DNA of 13,836 bases, taken from assembly GCA_031258625.1 (NCBI GenBank), contig JAIRMO010000031.1, positions 1 through 13,836 on the forward strand, given 5' to 3'. The position numbers and the translations under genes are program-made. The stretch is from Spirochaetaceae bacterium (GTDB lineage Bacteria; Spirochaetota; Spirochaetia; Treponematales; Breznakiellaceae). Shown here piece after piece: positions 7,029 to 13,721 of this stretch (position 1 is the first letter of the stretch; each line of letters starts with the position of its first letter). The notes beneath the pieces were generated by a model. The model saw nothing but the letters and a program-made list of their open reading frames with translations, made no database searches and had not been told where the DNA came from.

Positions 7029-7158
7029 CGGCGGCATGGCCGCCGGGCGGTATTGGCCGCCCGAGCAAAGCGCAAGGGATAGAAGCGGAATACCGAAAGT
7101 CCGCCACCGGCGGGCTTCGGTATTATAGCGGATAGCCCGGTCCGGCGCGTGCGCCGGA
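7029..7158 (+). other. structured intergenic element between leuC and leuD
   Basis: Four stem-loops fill most of the spacer. (1) CGGCGGC 7029-7035 with GCCGCCG 7039-7045. (2) CGGGCGG 7044-7050 with CCGCCCG 7057-7063, which shares bases with the first and so may alternate with it. (3) A long stem AATACCGAA 7089-7097 with TTCGGTATT 7116-7124, capped by CCGCC/GGCGG. It may be extended below an internal loop by GGG 7076-7078 with CCC 7136-7138, with AGCGG on both sides (7084-7088, 7127-7131). (4) TCCGGCGC 7141-7148 with GCGCCGGA 7151-7158. It looks like a dispersed palindromic element or a folded RNA in the mRNA between two genes that must be co-produced. No known RNA family was recognised. Confidence 0.6.
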
Positions 7159-7181
7159 TGCGCCCAAATTCCCGGTTTAAT

Positions 7182-7216
7182 ACCCCGGAGCTTCATTGAA
7201 CGAAACGGGGTTTTTT
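7182..7216 (+). terminator. terminator-like hairpin in the leuD leader
   Basis: ACCCCG (7182-7187) pairs with CGGGGT (7206-7211), and six Ts follow (7211-7216). The stem is short and the loop is 18 bases, so it is weak. It sits just 12 bases before the leuD ribosome-binding site, where it could lower or attenuate leuD expression. Confidence 0.4.
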
Positions 7217-7240
7217 AGTAAGGTCAGGAAGGAGTATTAT

Positions 7241-7765
7241 ATGAAGAATTTCGGCGGTTCCGTGTTGTTTTTAGACCGAAGCGATATTAATACCGATGAG
7301 ATCATCCCCGCGAAGTATTTAACCGAAAATTCCAAGGAGGCCCTTAAACCCTATATCCTGGAGGATCTAAAACTGGAGGGGTTTGATCCCCAGCGGGACA
7401 TTCCCGGCAAGGGGGTCATCGTGAGCCGGGGGAATTTCGGCTGCGGCAGTTCCCGGGAACACGCCCCCTGGGTCCTGGAGGTGAACGGCATCAACCTGGT
7501 TATCGCCGAAAGTTTTGCCCGGATCTTCCGGCAGAATATGTATAACTGCGGGATGATCGCCGCGGAGCTGCCCCCGGATGCCCTGGAGGGGATCTTCCGG
7601 GAATTCGCGGGGGGGGAAACCACCCTCCGGGCGGATATCAAGGCCGGTACCTTGACCTTTACATCCGGCGAAAAGGAACGGACCCTCCCCTTTACCCTTA
7701 AAAATTTTGAACGGGCCCTGGTGGATTCCGGGGGCTGGGTGGAATATGCGGCCCGCCATTATTGA
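7241..7765 (+). CDS. leuD: 3-isopropylmalate dehydratase-type small subunit
   Basis: Swivelling small subunit that completes the active site of the hydro-lyase with the large subunit upstream. It has 174 residues. Family motifs are DINTDEIIPAKYL at about 15-27 and GNFGCGSSREHAPW at 64-77, the loop that contacts substrate. The reading frame is open back to a TTG at 7196, but ATG 7241 is chosen: AAGGAG at 7229-7234 is six bases upstream, and MKNFGG is a normal start for the family. The unusually long 219-bp gap from the large subunit carries strong hairpins and a terminator-like stem, so the two subunits may not be expressed equally. Substrate assignment shares the uncertainty of the large subunit. 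Confidence 0.88.
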   Translation: MKNFGGSVLFLDRSDINTDEIIPAKYLTENSKEALKPYILEDLKLEGFDPQRDIPGKGVIVSRGNFGCGSSREHAPWVLEVNGINLVIAESFARIFRQNMYNCGMIAAELPPDALEGIFREFAGGETTLRADIKAGTLTFTSGEKERTLPFTLKNFERALVDSGGWVEYAARHY

Positions 7766-7795
7766 TTGATGAAGGGCCTGCCGGGGGGGTATAAT
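7766..7795 (+). promoter_or_regulatory. candidate promoter just after leuD
   Basis: TTGATG (7766-7771), an 18-base spacer and a perfect TATAAT (7790-7795) give a start near 7802. The -35 begins directly after the leuD stop codon. It would transcribe the 185-base spacer and tlpA-like gene, or a separate small RNA. Confidence 0.45.
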
Positions 7796-7801
7796 CCCGG
7801 T

Positions 7802-7963
7802 CTGCCAATCATTTCAAATGGTGTGCCATACCTGGTGTCTAGGGTCAGACCTCGGGCCCCGCATATAGCGCATTGAACCTCCCGGAAGCATATCCCGGAG
7901 CCAGACACTGCTCCCCGCTTTACTGAATTCAGGCTTACCGCCCGGATCCCGGTAGTAATTCAG
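7802..7963 (+). other. possible structured leader or small RNA
   Basis: The 222-bp spacer before the thioredoxin gene holds no credible ORF but several pairings. TGGTGTCT (7833-7840) can pair with AGACACTG (7903-7910). CTGAATT (7923-7929) pairs with AATTCAG (7957-7963) around TACCG/CGGTA (7936-7940, 7950-7954). CCCGGA occurs twice and could pair alternately with the TCGGG near 7852-7856. No known riboswitch or small RNA class was recognised. Confidence 0.3.
7841..7855 (-). repeat. solitary inverted copy of the tandem-array unit
   Basis: Read on the minus strand this 15-mer is CCGAGGTCTGACCCT, the same as a unit boundary plus core in the 4663-5018 array. It lies about 2.8 kb away, on the other side of the regulator-leuCD operon. 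Confidence 0.7.
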
Positions 7964-7987
7964 CGATGCCTGTACTATAGTCTAGTT

Positions 7988-8554
7988 ATGAAACAATTTC
8001 TTCTGGTGATCCTCTGCCTTTTGGGGGGTACGGCGGGTCTGGCTGCCCAAGATTCGCGGGACAGGGCAAAGGCTATTCCCCCGCGGGTTGCGGCGGCCTT
8101 TACCGAGGCGGGGGTTCCGGTTCTGCGGGAGGCGGTTTCCCTGGCCGATTTCAGCCTTCCCCTTACGGACGGAACAAACCTCGACACGGAAAAGCTCAGG
8201 GGGAAGGTGGTGTTCCTCAATTTCTGGGCCACCTGGTGCGGCCCCTGCCGGGCGGAAATGCCCTCCATGGAGGCCCTCTACCGGCGTTTTAAGGATCAGG
8301 ACCTGGAAATCCTGGCGGTGAACGTCCAGGAGTCCCTGCGGCAGGTAACCGCCTTTATGGATCAGTGGGGCCTTACCTTTCCCGCGGCCCTGGATTCCCG
8401 GGGGAGCGTGGGCAGCGCCTACGGGGTTATGGCGATTCCCACCACCTATATCGTCAACCGGGAGGGGAGAATCATCGCCCGGGTGGTGGGCAGCCTTAAT
8501 TGGGATACCCCCAAACTGTTTTCCGCCTTTGAGACCCTGCTTAATTCCCCATAA
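7988..8554 (+). CDS. exported TlpA/ResA-like thiol-disulfide oxidoreductase
   Basis: Thioredoxin-fold protein of 188 residues that probably acts outside the cytoplasmic membrane. An N-terminal signal peptide (KQFLLVILCLLGGTAGLAAQ) has a likely cleavage site after residue 20. The active site is WCGPC with C84 and C87, preceded by the strand KVVFLNFWAT typical of the AhpC/TSA-Redoxin group. The conserved cis-proline is in the VMAIPTTYIV segment. By family it reduces or exchanges disulfides in envelope proteins such as apocytochromes, but no cytochrome maturation gene is near, so the partner is unknown. There is no Shine-Dalgarno; TATAGT ends six bases before the ATG, suggesting a near-leaderless transcript. 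It converges on the DUF58 gene with an 18-bp gap. Confidence 0.88.
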   Translation: MKQFLLVILCLLGGTAGLAAQDSRDRAKAIPPRVAAAFTEAGVPVLREAVSLADFSLPLTDGTNLDTEKLRGKVVFLNFWATWCGPCRAEMPSMEALYRRFKDQDLEILAVNVQESLRQVTAFMDQWGLTFPAALDSRGSVGSAYGVMAIPTTYIVNREGRIIARVVGSLNWDTPKLFSAFETLLNSP

Positions 8555-8565
8555 CCGGAATTCCC

Positions 8566-8586
8566 CGGGCCCTTATAAACGGCCCG
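8566..8586. terminator. possible shared hairpin between convergent genes
   Basis: CGGGCC (8566-8571) pairs with GGCCCG (8581-8586) around the DUF58 stop codon. There is no T run on either strand, so if it terminates both transcripts it is a weak or factor-assisted site. Confidence 0.25.
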
Positions 8587-10165
8587 AGCGTTTGACCAGC
8601 AGGTAGCGGTTCAGCAGGTCCGGGGAAATGGCCGCGGAGGAAGTTTCCAGGGTAAGGAGCCCCAGGTGTTCCCAGGTTGTGGAGAGCCGCTGCCGGGAGC
8701 GGAGGTAGGAAAAGGCCGCCGCCCGTTCGGCGAATTCCTCCCGGTTCCGGGGCCGGCGGAAGGCGAGTTCCTCCGCCTCCTTTTCCCGGAGGTTCACGAG
8801 GAGGAGGAGGTGTTGTTTTTGGATCCGGGGGAGGATCCAGGAAAGGGATTCCCCGTCTTCTTCCCGGAAATTGCTCACGAGGATGATAAAGGTCCGGCGC
8901 CGGATCCGGCTCAGGGCGTTTTCCAGGGCGGAAAAGGGGGATGAGGGGACCGGGGCGCTTTTTAAATCGTAGAGTTTGTTCAAAAGGGCGGTCAGGGCCC
9001 CCGGTCCCTTGCTTGGGGGCAGCCACCGTTCTTCGGCGCCGAAACTGAGGGCCGCCACGGAGTCCCCGTGTTTCAGGGCCGCGTAGGAGAGGAGCAGTAC
9101 CGCGTTGAGGGCGCTGTCAAATTGCGTTGGGGCGCCCCCTATGGGGGTTTCAGGCCCCTGGGGCGGGCAGTAGCCAGGGAACCCCACGCCCGCCTTTGAT
9201 GGCGAAGGGGGGCGCCGTTCATTCCCAGGGGGCCGCCCTCCAGGGGCAGGAACCCCCCTATGGGGGCCCGCCTTTGGGGGCAGTGAGGGCGAAGGAGGGA
9301 GCGGGATTCCCTTAATTCGCCCTGCTCTAGGGGCCTGAAGCCCCCTATGGGGGCGGGATAATTCGCCCTGCTCCGGGGGCATAAAACCCCCTATGGGGGC
9401 TATGGGGGCCTCCCGGCGGTGCAACCGGTATCCCGAATCCAGGATGAACAGGACCTGCTGATCCTGCTCCTCCTGGTATTCCCGGATTACCACCTTGCCC
9501 CGCCGGCCCGTGGCCCGCCAGTCAATGGCCCGGACGGAATCCCCGGGCTGGTACTCCCGGAGGTCGAGGAATTCCATGCCCTGTCCCCGCCTGCGGGGGA
9601 TACGGCCGGAAAGTTCCCGGATTCCCCGCAGGTCCTTGCCCGCGGCTTGTTTGAGCTTGGTAAAGTCCGGGTAGGTCCGGCCCCGGCTTACACAGGGGAG
9701 GAAAACCTTCCGTGACCAGAACCGGAGGGGGGAACGGTAGAGCAGTTCCAGCCCGGAAAATTCCCAGGCCCCCCGATCCAGGGGGGTAAGGGGGTATTCA
9801 AAGGCCAGAACGCCCCTGTTTTTCAGGGGTTTCCGTTGGATCGGGGCGGGAAAGACGGTACATCCCATGGAATCGGGGTAGAGATCGAAGAGGCTCACCC
9901 CCAAGGGGAGGAGGCCCCCCGCCGTTGCCCGGAACCTGAGGATAACCCGGCAGGGTTCCCCCAGGGCCAGGGAGGAGGGGATCTCCCGGGAAACCTCGAA
10001 GCCGCCGTAGAGGAGGCGGGTTACGAGGCCGTCGGCGATGACCAGGGGGAGCAGGGAAAGGCCCCCCAGGAACCAGATCAGGGAAAGAACCGGGGAGAAA
10101 AACGCTGCGGCCCCCAGGAAGAGCCAGAGGAGGGCGGCAATAAAAAGGCCGGCGCCGGGTTTCAT
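8573..10165 (-). CDS. DUF58 domain membrane protein (MoxR partner), with repeat insertion
   Basis: Protein of 530 residues, longer than the usual 400-450. Two N-terminal membrane segments (about 5-22 and 25-45) are followed by a beta-rich region and the DUF58 signature at about 190-240: RRRGQGMEFLDLREYQPGD, then RAIDWRATGRRGKVVIREYQEE. A von Willebrand A-like fold continues with VLFILDSGYR, where the metal-site pattern DxSxS is degenerate, and resumes at TQFDSALNAVLLLSYAALKHGD. Between them about 95 Pro/Gly/Arg-rich residues (about 251-346) are encoded by palindromic repeats; removing them would restore a normal-length domain. By family it works with the MoxR ATPase in envelope protein assembly or stress resistance. 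It starts within the moxR stop codon (ATGA overlap) and is the last gene of the operon. Confidence 0.85.
   Translation of the reverse strand: MKPGAGLFIAALLWLFLGAAAFFSPVLSLIWFLGGLSLLPLVIADGLVTRLLYGGFEVSREIPSSLALGEPCRVILRFRATAGGLLPLGVSLFDLYPDSMGCTVFPAPIQRKPLKNRGVLAFEYPLTPLDRGAWEFSGLELLYRSPLRFWSRKVFLPCVSRGRTYPDFTKLKQAAGKDLRGIRELSGRIPRRRGQGMEFLDLREYQPGDSVRAIDWRATGRRGKVVIREYQEEQDQQVLFILDSGYRLHRREAPIAPIGGFMPPEQGELSRPHRGLQAPRAGRIKGIPLPPSPSLPPKAGPHRGVPAPGGRPPGNERRPPSPSKAGVGFPGYCPPQGPETPIGGAPTQFDSALNAVLLLSYAALKHGDSVAALSFGAEERWLPPSKGPGALTALLNKLYDLKSAPVPSSPFSALENALSRIRRRTFIILVSNFREEDGESLSWILPRIQKQHLLLLVNLREKEAEELAFRRPRNREEFAERAAAFSYLRSRQRLSTTWEHLGLLTLETSSAAISPDLLNRYLLVKRSGRL
9126..9411. repeat. in-frame palindromic repeat insertion in the DUF58 gene
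   Basis: The perfect palindrome-like core CCCCCTATGGGGG occurs four times (9135-9147, 9254-9266, 9341-9353, 9387-9399). A 46-bp direct repeat (9315-9360 and 9361-9406) starts with ATTCGCCCTGCTC and contains the last two cores. A second shared segment, CCCGCCTTTG followed by GGCGAAGG, occurs near 9188 and 9268. Boundaries are estimated from where DUF58 similarity stops and resumes. No transposase or intein motifs are encoded. The host frame stays open through it. Confidence 0.75.
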
Positions 10166-11133
10166 GGCCGGGGGGCCTCCACGGCGGCGGCGATATGTTC
10201 CAGGATCATCCGGGGGTTCGCCCCCTCAAGCTCACTTTCCGCGGAGAGGGTCAGCCGGTGGGCCAGGACGGGGAGGATCAGGGCCTTGATGTCGTCGGGG
10301 AGGACAAAGTCCCGGCCCTCCATCAAGGCCCGGGCCCGGGCGCAGCGGATCAGGGCGAGGCGGCCCCGGGGGCCGGCCCCGGTTTCCAGGGCGGGGGTTT
10401 TCCGGGTGGCGGTAACCAGCCGCACGGCGTAATCGACGATTACCGGGTCCACCCGCAGGGCCGAAACCAGCCCCTGGATGCGGGTAAACCCTTCGGGGGT
10501 CAACACCGGGGAAACCGCGGCCACCGAAAGTTCCGCCCCGGTGGTTCCCGTGAGGATCCGGACCACCATGGTCTTTTCCTCCTCCACATCGGGGTAATCC
10601 GCCAGGACCTTCATGAGGAACCGGTCCTTCTGGGCATCCGGCAGGGGGTAGGTTCCCTCGTGTTCATAGGGGTTTTGGGTGGCCAGTACCATGAAAGGCC
10701 CGGGCAGGGGGTGGCTTTCCCCGTCCAGGCTCACCTGGAGTTCCTGCATGGCCTCAAAAAGACTGGCCTGGGTTTTTGCCGGGGCCCGGTTGATCTCGTC
10801 GGCGATAAGCAGGTTGGTAAAAACCGGCCCCTTCCGGGTGATAAACCGCCCCGATGAGGCGTCGAGGATGATGTTCCCGGTGATGTCGCTGGGCATCAGA
10901 TCCGGGGTAAACTGGACCCGTTTGGAATCCCCCCCGATGGCCGCCGCGATGGACCGGACCAGGAGGGTCTTGCCCAGGCCGGGGACCCCTTCCACCAGGA
11001 GGTGTCCCCCGGCGAGGAGGGTGATCAGGGCGTGATCCACCAGGCCGGGCTGGCCGATAAAAGCCTTGGCTATTTCGGCCTTTACCGCCCCTATGACTTC
11101 TGTGGCGGATTCAACGGAATATTCAACATTCAT
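10162..11133 (-). CDS. moxR: MoxR-family AAA+ ATPase
   Basis: Cytoplasmic AAA+ chaperone of 323 residues that by family remodels or matures partner proteins bearing von Willebrand A domains. Walker A GVPGLGKT is at 49-56, Walker B LLIADEIN at 108-115, the AKTQASLFEAMQE segment after it, and the sensor region VLATQNPYEHEGTYPLPDAQKDRF from about 149. The C-terminal lid (AAA_lid_2) follows. ATG 11133 is chosen over an in-frame start 180 bases upstream because GAGGAG lies just before it and MNVEYSVESA is a normal family start. It overlaps the preceding gene by four bases (ATGA) and the following DUF58 gene by four bases, so all are translationally coupled. Confidence 0.95.
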   Translation of the reverse strand: MNVEYSVESATEVIGAVKAEIAKAFIGQPGLVDHALITLLAGGHLLVEGVPGLGKTLLVRSIAAAIGGDSKRVQFTPDLMPSDITGNIILDASSGRFITRKGPVFTNLLIADEINRAPAKTQASLFEAMQELQVSLDGESHPLPGPFMVLATQNPYEHEGTYPLPDAQKDRFLMKVLADYPDVEEEKTMVVRILTGTTGAELSVAAVSPVLTPEGFTRIQGLVSALRVDPVIVDYAVRLVTATRKTPALETGAGPRGRLALIRCARARALMEGRDFVLPDDIKALILPVLAHRLTLSAESELEGANPRMILEHIAAAVEAPRP

Positions 11134-12287
11134 AAACGCTCCTCGGTACGTTCTATAAGCCGTATACGGGTAACAAAGTCCCGGTATTTGAGTTTTCCCT
11201 GGGGATGGATGATTTTTTCTACCTCCCGCGCGTCCATGCCCCAGAGTTCCGCCAGGGCCGGGACCATCTGATCCGGCCGGTATATACCCCGGCGGACGCG
11301 GAGTTTGGCCCATAATTCCTCAACATACACCGTAAGGTAGAGGTCCAGGGCGCCGTATTTCCGCAGGAACCGGCTTTCCGCGCGGAACCGTTCCCCGATA
11401 GGTTTGCCGGGCCGTTCCTCGTCTTTGGGGAAACGGCCAAAAGCGGGTAAAACCATCCAAAACCCGATGAGGACCAGGATCAGGGCGGACACCCCCAGGG
11501 CGGTGATGTCCCCCCGATCCGCCAGCTTCCCCCAGAGGACCGAAGCGGGCTCCTTCCCCCGGACAAAATAGATCCCCCGGTTTTCCCGGTCAAGACCCCC
11601 GGTAAGACGCCAGGCCAGGCGGGCGTTTTGTTTTTCCCTAAGAGCGGAGGACCACATGAAATAGGGAACCCCCGATACCGTAACCGATCCTTGCCCCCGG
11701 AAGACCGTAACCAGCCGGATTATACCCCGGCGGTCTTTGAGGGTGAAGGCCGGAAGTCCGGGTTTTTCCTCCAGGATGAACCGGACCTGGTAATCAAACG
11801 CCGGTTCGGCTGCTGTGGGCGTTTCCCCCGGGGCGTCCGAAGGGGCCGCTCCGTCCTCCTCCTCATCAAACGAATAGGATTTTTCCGTGGTTATCCCCAG
11901 CCTTTCCAGAAAATCCCGCTGTCCCTCGGCTTCCTTCTCCCCGTACCAGGGTAAATCCGGGAAAATCACCAGGCTGCCCCCCGCCTCCACCCAGGGGAGG
12001 AAGGTCCCGGACACGTCCCCGGACCAGTTGAACCGGGAGCTTTGGATCAAGAGGGTTTTTTCCGGGAGGGCCTCCGGCAGTTCAAGCCCCCCGGACGTGC
12101 CGGTACGGAGGGGGTGGCCGGTTTTTTGCAGCCAGCGATCCAGGGCCAGATACTCGTTGGCCCGGCTCTCCGCGGAGGGCCGGCGGTAATTGGCGGCGGG
12201 GTATATTTCAAAAAACGTATACCCCGCCCAGACCAGCAGGACCAGGAACCCCAGGCACATAAAAAAAATGGTCCGGTAGTTACCCAT
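11130..12287 (-). CDS. DUF4350-like membrane protein of the MoxR operon
   Basis: Protein of 385 residues with an N-terminal membrane anchor (about 7-26), an outer or periplasmic domain, and a second membrane segment (about 262-282) before a cytoplasmic tail. The external part reads like the GATase-like DUF4350 domain: ANEYLALDRWLQKTGHPLR, then FLPWVEAGGSLVIFPD at about 96-111. An acidic linker at 141-162 is low complexity. After the second segment, RPGKPIGERFRAESRFLRKYGA resembles the tail of the family. Function is unknown; members are usually found with MoxR, DUF58 and DUF4129 genes, as here. The upstream TAGGAA lies close to the start. It overlaps the preceding gene by eight bases. Confidence 0.75.
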   Translation of the reverse strand: MGNYRTIFFMCLGFLVLLVWAGYTFFEIYPAANYRRPSAESRANEYLALDRWLQKTGHPLRTGTSGGLELPEALPEKTLLIQSSRFNWSGDVSGTFLPWVEAGGSLVIFPDLPWYGEKEAEGQRDFLERLGITTEKSYSFDEEEDGAAPSDAPGETPTAAEPAFDYQVRFILEEKPGLPAFTLKDRRGIIRLVTVFRGQGSVTVSGVPYFMWSSALREKQNARLAWRLTGGLDRENRGIYFVRGKEPASVLWGKLADRGDITALGVSALILVLIGFWMVLPAFGRFPKDEERPGKPIGERFRAESRFLRKYGALDLYLTVYVEELWAKLRVRRGIYRPDQMVPALAELWGMDAREVEKIIHPQGKLKYRDFVTRIRLIERTEERL

Positions 12288-13044
12288 GATTTTTTCCTAA
12301 ACCCGAAGGGTCAGCCGAAGGGTCAAGCAGGGAACGGCAGAAATCAAGGGCCCCTTCAAAGGCCCCCTCCGGGGGAATTTTACCCCCGTAGGCAAGATCC
12401 GCCCAGGCGTTGACCAGGGCCCTAAACCCCGGAACAGCGGGAACCAGGGCAAGGCAGTCGTATTCGGTGGCGTTGGGGGGGAAAACCAGGCCCCGGTATT
12501 GGGAGAATGCCGCCGCGGCCCCGGAAAAACAGTACCCCCAGGCTTCCCGGAGTTTCCCTTCCCTATGGAGGGCCCGGGCCCGTTCCAGCAAGGATTCGGG
12601 GCGTTCTTGTCCGGCCGGGGGGAACAAAAGACCGTTTTGGGCCGGCCCGGCGGTTTTTTCCCGGCGTGTTTTTTGGAGCCGGAACACGAGGAGCGCCCCC
12701 AGGACCACGAGGCCGCTTACGAGGAGGAACCTGAGGCCCCAGGCAAAGATCCGGGTGATCCCCTCCATCCAGGGGATAGGGGGAAGTTCCGGCCCGGGGC
12801 CGTTCTCCCGCCGGTGTTTAAACCGTATCCCCCAGCCCGGCGTTTCCCCGCCGAAATCCGGGGATAAAAGCACCTCCTCCAGGGCCGTGAGGGTATCGGC
12901 ATTGACTTCCGGGCCGGGAAGCTCCTGCCCCGTTACCCCCGGGGAAAACAGGACGGCCAAGGCAAAGCAGAACAGGAGCGGATAAGCCGGTCCAAGATCC
13001 ACCGGCCGATTCGGGTTATATATATGCGGCACCGTGTATTCCAT
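12280..13044 (-). CDS. DUF4129-like membrane protein, first gene of the MoxR operon
   Basis: Protein of 254 residues with two hydrophobic stretches (about 20-36 and 101-121) and a cytoplasmic C-terminal helical region. The last 100 residues (LLERARALHREGKLREAWGYCF, then FPPNATEYDCLAL and a final helical part) resemble the DUF4129 domain that often accompanies MoxR/DUF58/DUF4350 genes. The assignment rests on context as much as on sequence. The first hydrophobic stretch starts late (residue 20), so the real start may be downstream, for example a GTG near residue 15; the ribosome-binding site before ATG 13044 is weak. It overlaps the next gene by eight bases. Transcription probably begins in the AT-rich spacer to the right. 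Confidence 0.65.
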   Translation of the reverse strand: MEYTVPHIYNPNRPVDLGPAYPLLFCFALAVLFSPGVTGQELPGPEVNADTLTALEEVLLSPDFGGETPGWGIRFKHRRENGPGPELPPIPWMEGITRIFAWGLRFLLVSGLVVLGALLVFRLQKTRREKTAGPAQNGLLFPPAGQERPESLLERARALHREGKLREAWGYCFSGAAAAFSQYRGLVFPPNATEYDCLALVPAVPGFRALVNAWADLAYGGKIPPEGAFEGALDFCRSLLDPSADPSGLGKNHG

Positions 13045-13051
13045 CCATAAT

Positions 13052-13135
13052 TAAACCTTTGAGCTTGTTCCAAAACTGAAGTTTTGGAAATGCCGCCTTT
13101 CTCAAAACTAATCGAGTTTTGAAAAAGGCTCAAGA
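13052..13135. repeat. nested palindromic element
   Basis: Two adjacent hairpins: TTCCAAAAC 13068-13076 with GTTTTGGAA 13081-13089 (TGAA loop), and TCAAAACT 13102-13109 with AGTTTTGA 13115-13122. The second is extended past one mismatch by GCCTTT 13095-13100 with AAAGGC 13124-13129. Both are enclosed by TTGAGC 13059-13064 with GCTCAA 13128-13133, an arm that shares two bases with the second stem. A related single hairpin in the opposite sense, CAAAC-CTTCA-GTTTG, lies at 13281-13295. It occupies the leader of the MoxR operon. Confidence 0.6.
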
Positions 13136-13507
13136 GATAAAATTGAAGTTTTTTGAACTTATCCCAAAAGCCGGCTGGTTTCGGGAAATTTTCCGGAACA
13201 CATGATTTTCTAACGAATTTTTTGTGTTTTTCTCGAATTTTTTGAAATTTACTCTTATATTATACATACAGGAATCTTCTCAAACCTTCAGTTTGGGCGG
13301 AGTCCTCAAAAGGGGTGTGGTCATATCGGTCTGTTTAAAAGGCCGGTTTTTTTCCTCGCGCGTTTTTAATGATACGCTAGAACTGTTTCTACCCCCCCTA
13401 TCAGGTAAGGTAAATCTTCAGCTTTTTTCCGTTTTAAGGCTTTTTCTTCCCGGTTTTTTCCATTCCCTCAAGGAATTCCCTCTCCACTATCGTCTAAGGA
13501 GCGTCCT
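13136..13507. other. AT-rich divergent spacer
   Basis: Non-coding spacer between the MoxR operon and the lipoprotein gene. It is T-rich on the plus strand with runs such as TTTTTT. An ATTATA/TATAAT-like stretch near 13258-13264 could serve as a -10 box on either strand, but no -35 with correct spacing was found. A strong ribosome-binding site (AAGGAG 13496-13501) closes it. I see no credible gene or recognised RNA. Confidence 0.4.
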
Positions 13508-13684
13508 ATGAAATCCTCAAAACCCGTATTCCTGTTCGGCGGCCTGGTGGCCCTGCTAACCCTTGCGGGTACCGCCTGTTTCAACCCCAATAGCCCCGTA
13601 TCCGCCCCCGCCAGGGAATCCGATATTCTACTGGAGAGTGGATATATTTACCAAATATTTAGGCGGCTTCCTGATTGTACCTAA
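13508..13684 (+). pseudogene. short lipoprotein, probably frameshifted or truncated
   Basis: The 58-residue product begins with a lipoprotein signal (MKSSKPVFLFGGLVALLTLA) and a lipobox GTAC, with C24 as the lipidated residue; spirochaete lipoboxes tolerate such a sequence. AAGGAG at 13496-13501 is six bases before the ATG, so the start is well supported. After about residue 36 the sequence becomes AT-rich and stops at 13684. The +1 frame is open from 13560 to TAA 13719-13721 and reads more like protein there (for example YLGGFLIVPKGILIDGNKI), so a frameshift between about 13560 and 13630 is likely, or a sequencing error. Function is unknown. Confidence 0.5.
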
Positions 13685-13721
13685 AGGTATTCTCATTGAT
13701 GGAAATAAGATCATCGAATAA

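Noticed and set aside
9126..9411. Intein in DUF58
   Set aside because: No splice-junction cysteine/serine or His-Asn motifs, far too short, and composed of palindromic repeats.
9836..10432. Plus-strand frame of 198 residues opposite DUF58 and moxR
   Set aside because: Low-complexity shadow frame in GC-rich DNA; the minus-strand frames carry clear domain motifs.
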